Shown here in pieces: positions 50,933 to 58,125 of a stretch of DNA of 64,000 nucleotides; the stretch's first letter is position 1, and every line of letters begins with the position of its first letter. The DNA lies in contig NZ_JAFBCL010000001.1 in the NCBI RefSeq assembly GCF_016907655.1, positions 1,178,001-1,242,000 on the forward strand. Direction: 5' to 3'. The notes under the pieces are model-generated. The model was not told where the DNA came from and searched no databases. It was given only the letters and a program-made list of their open reading frames with translations. The DNA comes from Saccharothrix algeriensis (lineage in GTDB: Bacteria; Actinomycetota; Actinomycetes; Mycobacteriales; Pseudonocardiaceae). Made by a program: the position numbers and the translations under genes.

Positions 50933-52194
50933 ACACCGCCCGCGCTCGTCTGATCGCCGCCGCCGCCGCCGCGGTCCTCGCCGCCGCGGCCTGCACCGCG
51001 GAGGCCGGCCCGCCGCCGACCACCCCACCGCCGCCGCCCGCGCCCGCGGTCGACTACTACAAGAAGTGGGCGAACGGCCCGAACCCGACCGGCGACCCGG
51101 CGGTCTTCCCGGTCAACGTGTGGATGCAGGACCCGTCCTCGGTGGAGAACGGCCGCAAGATCGGCTCGGTGTACCCGGAGATCGGCATCGACTTCGGCCT
51201 CGGGCTGTGGGAGGACGAGTGGTGGTACCTCCGGCGGGAAGGTCTGCTGGAGACCGGCTGGCGCGCCTACGCCGACGCCAAGCGCGTCGACGACGTCCTC
51301 GCGGACACCGCGCACGCGCGCAACTACGTCGGGTACCTGATCGCCGACGAGCCCGACATGAACAAGGTCTACGGCGACGTGTTCCACCCGGACATGCAGC
51401 CCTCGGCCATCCTCGCGAAAGCCGACCGGACGCGCGCCAAGGACCCGTCGCGCCCGACCTACCTCAACTTCGGCGTGTGGATGGGGACGCCGGGCGGTGG
51501 TGTCGGCTACGGCTACATCGAGAAGTCCTACGAGGAGGACATGCGGACCTACTGCGCGGCGGCGGACATCGCTTCGGCGGACTACTACGGGTGGACGCAC
51601 CCGGACCGCGGTGACCGGGTCGGCGCGTTCAGCTACGGCGAGGTCATCGACACCATGCGCAAGTGGTGCGGGCCGGACAAGCCGATCTACGGGTTCGTCG
51701 AGACCGGGCACCCGCACACGCACGGCGAGACCATCACCCCCGACCAACTCGAAGCCGCCGTGTGGAACACGATCCTGCACGGCGCCACGGGCATCAACTA
51801 CTTCGCGCACAGCTTCTACACCGAGGGGCGCGGCGAGTACTCCAGCGTCCTCACGCGCCCGGAGATCACCGAGCGGGTCAAGGCGGTGAACGCGCGGCTG
51901 AAGTCGCTCGCGCCCGTGTTGAACGCCGCGAACCTGCCCGGCGTTTCGGCCAGGAGCGGCAACGACATCCCGGTCTCGGTGCTGCACAAGGAAACCTCGG
52001 GCGCCAGGTGGGTGATCGCCCAGACCGACGGCGACACCCGCAACCCGCGCAGCGGCGCGGCACGCGTGGAGATCACCGTGCCGGTGGAGTCCGGCACCGC
52101 GACCGTCGTGGACGAGAACCGAACCGTGCCCATCGAGAACGGCAGGATCGTGGACGACTTCGGCCCGTACCAGGTCCACGTATACCGATTCTGA
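50929..52194 (+). CDS. Secreted lipoprotein with glycoside-hydrolase-like TIM-barrel
   Basis: A 421-residue protein. The N-terminus RLIAAAAAAVLAAAACTAEA is a lipoprotein signal peptide with Cys at about residue 21, followed by a Pro-rich linker. The catalytic region resembles GH5/GH42-like clan A barrels: YVGYLIADEPDMNKVYGDVF (acid/base candidate in the DEP), DIASADYYGWTHPDRGDRVG and PIYGFVETGHPHTHGE (nucleophile candidate in VETG). HGATGINYFAHSFYTEGRGE matches a late barrel strand. It may trim or remodel the glycan made by the cluster. Followed by palindrome locus 3. Confidence 0.8.
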   Translation: MNTARARLIAAAAAAVLAAAACTAEAGPPPTTPPPPPAPAVDYYKKWANGPNPTGDPAVFPVNVWMQDPSSVENGRKIGSVYPEIGIDFGLGLWEDEWWYLRREGLLETGWRAYADAKRVDDVLADTAHARNYVGYLIADEPDMNKVYGDVFHPDMQPSAILAKADRTRAKDPSRPTYLNFGVWMGTPGGGVGYGYIEKSYEEDMRTYCAAADIASADYYGWTHPDRGDRVGAFSYGEVIDTMRKWCGPDKPIYGFVETGHPHTHGETITPDQLEAAVWNTILHGATGINYFAHSFYTEGRGEYSSVLTRPEITERVKAVNARLKSLAPVLNAANLPGVSARSGNDIPVSVLHKETSGARWVIAQTDGDTRNPRSGAARVEITVPVESGTATVVDENRTVPIENGRIVDDFGPYQVHVYRF

Positions 52195-52314
52195 ACACCC
52201 ACCCGTCACCCACCTCCACCCCCCACTGCCGGCTTCCGCCTTGGCTCATGGCTCCAGGTCCGCAGCGGCTTGCAGCTCCAGGTCCGCGGCACACCCCGTG
52301 CAGACCGGTGCCTT

Positions 52315-52439
52315 CGTGTTCTCCCCGTATGGCCTGCCCGGAGGGCTACCATGCTTTCTTGGGGGGTGCAAGCACGCTTTTCGCTTGCACCCCCCAAGAA
52401 AGCATGGTCGTCTTTGACAGGCCATGCGGGGAGAACACG
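52315..52439 (+). repeat. Element 3A (A-type)
   Basis: The outer arms and bulge are identical to 1A. The 26-bp inner stem (52348-52373 with 52383-52408) differs from 1A at two neighbouring positions (CTTTCTTGG against CTTTTCTGG) and both are matched on the other arm (CCAAGAAAG against CCAGAAAAG). The loop is ACGCTTTTC. Confidence 0.95.
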
Positions 52440-52627
52440 ACCGCTCTTGCTCTTCCTCCTCCTTGGCGGCCTGCCTGTCCGGCGAGGACTCTTTTAATCC
52501 CTTCAGCTTCGTGCTCTACCGCACCAATGAGATCGGTACAGCACCAAATCTCACCCGGATCGGTGCGCGACACAAGTATGAAGAGCGGCCGAGAGGCCCC
52601 CAAGGAGGAGGAAAAAGCAAGAGCGGT

Positions 52628-52759
52628 CGTGTTCTCCTCCCCGCACGGCCTGCCGGAGGCAATCATGCCGAGCAGGGGGTGTCAAGCGGTGAAGCGTGCT
52701 TGACACCCCCTGCTCGGCATGATCGGGCTGCGCCCAGGCCGTACGGGGAGGAGAACACG
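52628..52759 (-). repeat. Element 3B (B-type, inverted)
   Basis: The arms carry the extra CTC/GAG triplet on both sides. The 26-bp inner stem (52662-52687 with 52698-52723) is perfect but its lower half (ATCATGCCGAGCAGGGGG) is unlike that of 1B. The loop is GGTGAAGCGT, one base longer than in the other five elements. Confidence 0.95.
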
Positions 52760-52861
52760 AAGCGACTGGTGTGTGCACGAGGTGCAGCACCGCTTCGTGC
52801 AAAGCGCACTAGGGTGCGGCACGGCTGCGTGCAAAGCGCGAGAAGTGCGCCAGCCTGGCCC

Positions 52862-53422
52862 TCAGCCCTTCGGCACCAGGCCCTTGTCGCCCTCCGCATA
52901 GCGGTTCCCGCACTCCGGGCACGTCAGCTCGGCGTCCAGCCGCTGCCCGCAAGAGCACACCCACCCCTTGTGCCGAGCGGGGTTGCCGGCGACGAAGGAG
53001 TGCGCGGGGACGTCCTTGGTGACCACGGAGCCGGCCGCGGCGAACGCGTGCTCCCCGATCTCCACCCCGCACACCACGACCGTCCCCGCCCCGAGCGAAG
53101 CACCCCGCCGGACCACGGTGGACAGCAGCTCGTCCCCGGTGCGGCGGATCGCCGCGCGCGGGCGCAGGTCGTTGGTGAACAGCACGTTGGGGCCGAGGAA
53201 GACCTCGTCCTCGCACACGACGCCGTCGAAGACCAGGGTGCCGTTCTTCACGGTCACCCGGTCGCCCAGCACCGCTTTGCCCTCGACGAAAGCGTTGTCG
53301 CAGATGTTGCAGTCCCGCCCCACGCGAGCACCGGGCAGCACGTGGGCGAAAGCCCACACCCGCGTGCCGTCGCCGACGTCGTCGCTCTCGCACAACCCCT
53401 TGGGGTGGACGAAGACGCTCAT
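52862..53422 (-). CDS. LbetaH (WbpD/FdtC-type) sugar N-acetyltransferase
   Basis: A 186-residue left-handed beta-helix acyltransferase. MSVFVHPKGLCESDDVGDGT and RVWAFAHVLPGARVGRDCNI start the hexapeptide coils; FDGVVCEDEVFLGPNVLFTN and AAAGSVVTKDVPAHSFVAGN continue them. The last 35 residues form a zinc-ribbon-like end with CSCGQ and CPECGNRY, also seen in some WbpD/QdtC relatives. It should N-acetylate the amino sugar made by the coupled aminotransferase. ATGA overlap with that gene. Confidence 0.88.
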   Translation of the reverse strand: MSVFVHPKGLCESDDVGDGTRVWAFAHVLPGARVGRDCNICDNAFVEGKAVLGDRVTVKNGTLVFDGVVCEDEVFLGPNVLFTNDLRPRAAIRRTGDELLSTVVRRGASLGAGTVVVCGVEIGEHAFAAAGSVVTKDVPAHSFVAGNPARHKGWVCSCGQRLDAELTCPECGNRYAEGDKGLVPKG

Positions 53423-54513
53423 CGCACGGCCTCCGCCAACGCCGCCACGACCCGCTCCTGCTGCCCGGCGGTGATCTCCGGGAACAGCGGCAGCGACAGG
53501 ATCTCCCCCGCGATCGCCTCGGTGACCGGGAAGTCGCCGGGCGCGTGGCCCAGCGAGTCGAACGCGCCGGTCAGGTGCACGGGCGTCGGGTAGTGGATGC
53601 CCGCGCCGACACCGGCCTCGTGCAGGGCGGCCAGCACGCGGTCGCGCTCGGGCACGCGCACCACGTACAGGTGCCACACCGGGAGGTTGCCCTCCAGCAC
53701 CACGGGCAGCGTCACCCCGGGCACCGCAGCCAGCAGCGCCGAGTACCGCTCGGCCGCGGCGCGGCGGCGCTCATTCCACGCCTCCAGGCGGCGCAGCTTC
53801 GCCGACAGCACCACGGCCTGCAACGTGTCCAACCGGCTGTTGAAGCCCAGCACGGTGTGCTCGTACTTGCGCGGCGAGCCGTGCTCCCGCAGCAGCCGCA
53901 CCGCCGACGCCAGCTCGTCGGAGACGGTCAGCACGGCGCCGCCGTCGCCGTACGCGCCGAGGTTCTTGCCGGGGTAGAAGCTGGTCGCCGCGATGTCGCC
54001 GAGACCGCCGACGGCCACGCCGTGCCGCCGCGCGCCCTGCGCCTGCGCCGCGTCCTCGACCACGGGGACGCCGAAGGCGCGCAACCGCTCCACCGGGGCC
54101 GCCTGCCCGTACAGGTGCACCGGCAGGATCGCCTTGGTGCGCGGGGTCAGCGCGCCGGGCACCTGGTCGACGTCGATGAGGCCGGTGTCGGCGACGCAGT
54201 CCACCAGCACGGGTGTCGCGCCGGTCCGCGCCACGGCCTCGGCGGTGGCGATGAACGTGTTGGCGGGCAGCACGCACTCGTCGCCGGGCCCGACCTCCAG
54301 CGCCCGCAGCGCCAGCTCGATGGCGTCGGTGCCGTTGCCGACGCCGACGCAGTGCGGCACCTCCTGGTAGGCGGCGAACTCGGCCTCGAACTCGGCCACC
54401 TGCCTGCCACCGATGAACGCCGTGGTCTTGAGCACCTGCGCCCAGCCCTCGGCTACCTCGTCGGCGACCTGCTCGTGCTGCGCACGCAGGTCCACCAGCG
54501 GGATGTCGATCAC
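53419..54513 (-). CDS. DegT/DnrJ/EryC1/StrS family nucleotide-sugar aminotransferase
   Basis: A 364-residue PLP enzyme. IPLVDLRAQHEQVADEVAEG is the typical opening, VVEDAAQAQGARRHG holds the cofactor Asp, and the Schiff-base Lys is in ATSFYPGKNLGAYGDGG. It converts a keto nucleotide sugar (probably a dTDP- or UDP-3- or -4-keto sugar) to an amino sugar. The GTG at 54513 shares GTGA with the NeuD-like gene. With the two acetyltransferases it should make an N-acetylated amino sugar. Confidence 0.93.
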   Translation of the reverse strand: MIDIPLVDLRAQHEQVADEVAEGWAQVLKTTAFIGGRQVAEFEAEFAAYQEVPHCVGVGNGTDAIELALRALEVGPGDECVLPANTFIATAEAVARTGATPVLVDCVADTGLIDVDQVPGALTPRTKAILPVHLYGQAAPVERLRAFGVPVVEDAAQAQGARRHGVAVGGLGDIAATSFYPGKNLGAYGDGGAVLTVSDELASAVRLLREHGSPRKYEHTVLGFNSRLDTLQAVVLSAKLRRLEAWNERRRAAAERYSALLAAVPGVTLPVVLEGNLPVWHLYVVRVPERDRVLAALHEAGVGAGIHYPTPVHLTGAFDSLGHAPGDFPVTEAIAGEILSLPLFPEITAGQQERVVAALAEAVR

Positions 54514-55163
54514 GAACCGTTCCCCTCTCGCAGCCGCCGGGCGGGGACTCCCGCCCAGACCTCACCCGCGGGCACGTCCGAGAGCACCACCGAGCCCATG
54601 CCCACGACCGCGCCCGCACCGATCGACACGCCTTCCCGCACCGCCGAGCCCTGGCCGAGGTAGGCGCTCTCGCCGACCCGGACCGCGCCGCCCAGCGACG
54701 CGCGGCCGGCGAAGGTCACCCCGTCGCCGACCTCGTCGTCGTGGGTCACCAGCACGTGGGGCATGGCGACCACGTGCGCCCCCAAGCGCAGCGGCGTCGT
54801 CACCACCACCCCGGCCAGCAGGACCGTTCCCGGCCCCAGGACGGCCCCTGGCGGCACGCAGGCCGCCGGGTGCGCCACGGTGGCCCACCGCTCGTCCGGC
54901 AGCCCCAGCCGCCGCACCACGCCCAGCCGGGCCGACGGCCGGCGCGCGCTGGCGACGCACACCAGCACGGCCGCGTCGGGCCGGTCGTGCACCAGCTCCG
55001 ACCCGCCCAGCACGGGCAGGCCGTCCAGGTCAGCGCCGTGCCGGCCCGGGTCGTCGTCCAGCGCCCCCACGGGTTCCCACTCCGCCGGCAGGAGCCGGAC
55101 GGCGGCGAGCACCTCGCGCGCCAGCCCTCCCCCGCCGACCAGCAGCAGCGGCCGTGGTGCCAT
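54510..55163 (-). CDS. NeuD/PglD-type sugar O/N-acyltransferase
   Basis: A 217-residue transferase with an N-terminal nucleotide-binding fold (MAPRPLLLVGGGGLAREVLA) and a C-terminal left-handed beta-helix (VLGPGTVLLAGVVVTTPLRL, GDGVTFAGRASLGGAVRVGE, GAVVGMGSVVLSDVPAGEVW). PglD-type proteins acetylate a UDP-4-amino sugar; NeuD-type acetylate sialic acids. It heads the three-gene operon ending at 52862. The DUF4082 gene on the same strand ends 43 bp upstream. Confidence 0.88.
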   Translation of the reverse strand: MAPRPLLLVGGGGLAREVLAAVRLLPAEWEPVGALDDDPGRHGADLDGLPVLGGSELVHDRPDAAVLVCVASARRPSARLGVVRRLGLPDERWATVAHPAACVPPGAVLGPGTVLLAGVVVTTPLRLGAHVVAMPHVLVTHDDEVGDGVTFAGRASLGGAVRVGESAYLGQGSAVREGVSIGAGAVVGMGSVVLSDVPAGEVWAGVPARRLREGNGS

Positions 55164-55206
55164 CGCCCATCCCCTCGAAGCGCGCCGGTTGTGCCCGGCC
55201 GGTGGT

Positions 55207-58125
55207 TCAGCCGGTCGTGAAGACGACGTCGACCCAGTAGTGGTTGCCCTGGTAGCTGTCGGTCGGGAACCCGCTGCCGACCCGGTACAGGCCGTTCGGG
55301 GCGCCCTCCGCGGTGGCCGGCGCGGTCAGCGGCGGCGAAGTCGCGGTGTAGCCCGCGAAGTAGCCGTGGTTCACCGAGTAGTGGCCGTGAGGCGCGGTGT
55401 AGGACGCGACGTACGTCGTGCCCGCCGTCACCTGGAGCGGCGCGTCGAACGTCAGCGTCTGCCAGCCGCTCGCCGTCTCGCCGCCGAACGTGCCGGTCCT
55501 GAGCGGCGCGCCGTCGGCCGACCAGATCGTGCCGGTGTGGGTGCCGGTGTTCCCGCTGCCCTTGTGGAACTTCACGCCGGTGATCCGGCCGTCGGTCGAC
55601 GGCGTGAACCGCACGCCCAGCTCGTACGCGCCGCCGTCGTCCGCCGACGGCACCGTGGGCACCGTCGCCGCGCTGACCAGCGAGCACGGGCACGTCTGGC
55701 TGGTGGACGCGGTGAACGACCACGTCAGCGGCGTCGCCATGATGTTGCCGCCGGTGTCGGCCGCGCGCACGGTCACCGTGTACCTGGTCGACGCCGCCAG
55801 CGGGGCGGCCGGCGTCCAGATCACCGTCTGCTGGTCCGCCGAGCGGGTCAGCGCGCCGTCGAGCTTCGCGCCGCCGGTGTCGCTGACCGAGAACTGCGTG
55901 TTGGTCAGGTCGATCGGCTCGTCGAAGCTCGCGGTCACCTGGCCGGTGAGCGGGACGTCCACCGCGTCGGTCAGCGGGGTGTGGCCGGAGCTGACCGGCG
56001 CGGTCGTGTCGCTGTTGGGCGTGTAGACGACGTCGACCCAGTAGTTGTTGCCCTGGTGGGACATCGTCGGGAAACCGCCGCCGGGCTGGAACACGCCGTT
56101 GGGGCTGCCGTCACCGGTCTGCGGCGCGGTCAGCGGCGGCGCGTTCACCCCGGTGGCCTGGAAGTAGCCGTTGTCGATGGCGTAGCGCCCGTTGGGCGTG
56201 TAGTACGACGCCGTGTACACCAGGCCGGGCGCCACCGTGACCGGGGTGTCGAACGTCAGCGTCTGCCACCCGTTCGCCGTCTCACCGGTGAACGTCCCGG
56301 TCGCCAGGCGGACACCCGCCGAGGACCACAGCGAGCCGGTGTGCGTGCCGGTGTTGCCCTCGCCCTTGTAGAACTTCACGCCGGTGATCCGACCGCTCCG
56401 CGTCGGGCTGAACCGCACGCCCAGCTCGTACGCGCCGTTGTCGTCGGCGGAGGTCACCGTCGGCGTGGTCGCCGTGCTGAACAGCGAGCACGGGCAGGAC
56501 GCGGTGGTGGACGTGGTGAACGACCAGGTGGCCGCCGAGGGCATCGCGTTGCCGTTGACGTCGGCGAGCAGGGCGCTGGCCGTGTAGCGGGTGTTGGGCT
56601 TCAGCGGGCCGTCCGGCGTCCACAGCACGGTCTTCTGGTCGCCGGAGAGCGACACCGTGCCGCGCAGCTTCGCGCCGCCCGGGTCGGACAGCCAGACCTG
56701 CGTGGAGGCCGGGTCCATCGGCTCGGAGAACGCCAGCGACAGCGAGGAGTTCAGCCCGACGTTCGTCGCGTCCGGCCCCGGCGTGCGGGACTCCAGCGTC
56801 GGCGGCGTGGTGTCGCCGTTGAGCCCGTTGCGGTAGACGGCGTCGACCCAGTAGTTCGCCGCGTTGAACGACGTCGTGGGGAACCCGCCGCCGGCGCCGT
56901 AGCGGTAGACGCCGTTCGGGCCGTCGACGCCGTTGGCCAGCGCGCGCATCGCGCCGTAGCTCGCGCCCTGGCCGTCGAAGTAGCCGGGCGTCACGGAGTA
57001 GTGGCCGTTGGGCGCGTAGTACGACACCACGTAGGTGGTGTTGGCCTGGACGACCACCGGGGAGGCGAAGGTCAGGGTCTGCCAGCCGCTCGCGGACTCG
57101 CCGCTGAACGTGCCGGTGCCCAGCAGCAGGCCGCCGGCCGACCACAGGGAGCCCTTGTGCGTCCCGGTGTTGCCCGCGCCCTTGTAGAACCGGACGCCGA
57201 GCACCTCGCCCTTGCCGTTGAAGCGGACCTTCGTGCCGACCTCCACCGGGGTGGCGTCGTCCGCGCTCGGCGTGGCCGGCGAGGCGAAGTCGTCCCAGAT
57301 CGTGCACGGGCAGGACGCCGGGCGGTCGGCCCCGGTGGTGAAGGTCCAGCTGTGCTGCGCGGTCTGGTTGCCCGCGGCGTCCTTGGCCCTGATGCTCGCC
57401 GTGTACGTCGTCGCGGGGGACAGCGCGGAGCCCGGGGTGAACTGCGCGGTCTTGCCGTTGCCGGTCACCGAGGTGGCGCCCGCCACGGACCCGCCGGGAC
57501 CGGTCAGCGTGAACTGCGCGGTGCCCGGGTTCAGGGCCTCGTCGTAGGTGGCGGTCAGCGTCGGGTTCAGCCCCACGCTGGCGGCGTCGGACAGCGGGTT
57601 GGTGGCCACCAGCTCCGGCGCGCGGGTGTCGGGACCGGGGTCCGGCGCCCACATCACGTCGACCCAGTAGTTGCTGTCCTGCGAGCTGCGGTCGGGGAAG
57701 CCCGGCCCGGAGCGGAACACGCCGTTGGCCCCGTGCACGCCGGTCTGGAGCGCGGTCAGCGGCTCCAGGTAGCGGGAGCTGCGGCTGAAGTACTCGGTGT
57801 CGACCGAGAAGTGCCCGGTCGGCGACAGGTAGGACACGACGTAGGTGGTGTTGCCCGACACCGCGACCGGCACCGGGAACAGCATGGTCTGCCAGCCCGA
57901 CGCGGTCTCGTTGACGAACGTGCCGGTGGCCAGCTGCAGGCCGTCGGCGCTCCACAGGGTGCCGGTGTGCGTGCCGGTGTTGCCGGGGCCCTTGTAGAAC
58001 CGCACGCCGCGGACGTAGCCGTCGGTGTTGGCCCGCCACTTCACGCCCAGCTCCAGCGCGGAGCCGTCGAGCATGTCCGGCGTCTTCGGGGTGTCGTTGT
58101 CGGTCCACATCCCGCACGGGCAGGT
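55207..58125 (-). repeat. Four about-270-residue DUF4082/Ig protein repeats
   Basis: The coding segment for CPC-DUF4082-Ig units recurs with a period of about 800-810 bp (starts near 58115, 57308, 56490 and 55688). Units 3 and 4 are most alike (SADDNGAYELGVRFSP and SADDGGAYELGVRFTP). Confidence 0.8.

Larger units (their letters stand above)
52315..52759. repeat. Nested-palindrome locus 3
   Basis: Element 3A (52315-52439, A-type) and 3B (52628-52759, B-type) are in inverted orientation, 188 bp apart. The spacer begins CCGCTCTTGCTCTTCC and ends with the mirror image GGAAAAAGCAAGAGCGG, so symmetry goes about 26 bp inside each element. It lies between the convergent glycosidase-like and WbbJ-like genes. 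Confidence 0.95.
52195..52861. other. 667-bp intergenic region holding palindrome locus 3
   Basis: No gene is supported. Locus 3 (52315-52759) and its flanks fill most of it. Just before it, CAGCTCCAGGTCCGCAGCGGC-like direct repeats (GCTCCAGGTCCGC twice, 52252-52287) stand next to the shared flank GGCACACCCCGTGCAGACCG (from 52288). The B-side flank to about 52851 mirrors the left flank of locus 2. Confidence 0.8.

Noticed and set aside
32797-52759. The palindromic loci as CRISPR arrays.
   Set aside because: There are only two elements per locus in inverted orientation, 159-188 bp apart, with no regular spacers and no cas genes.
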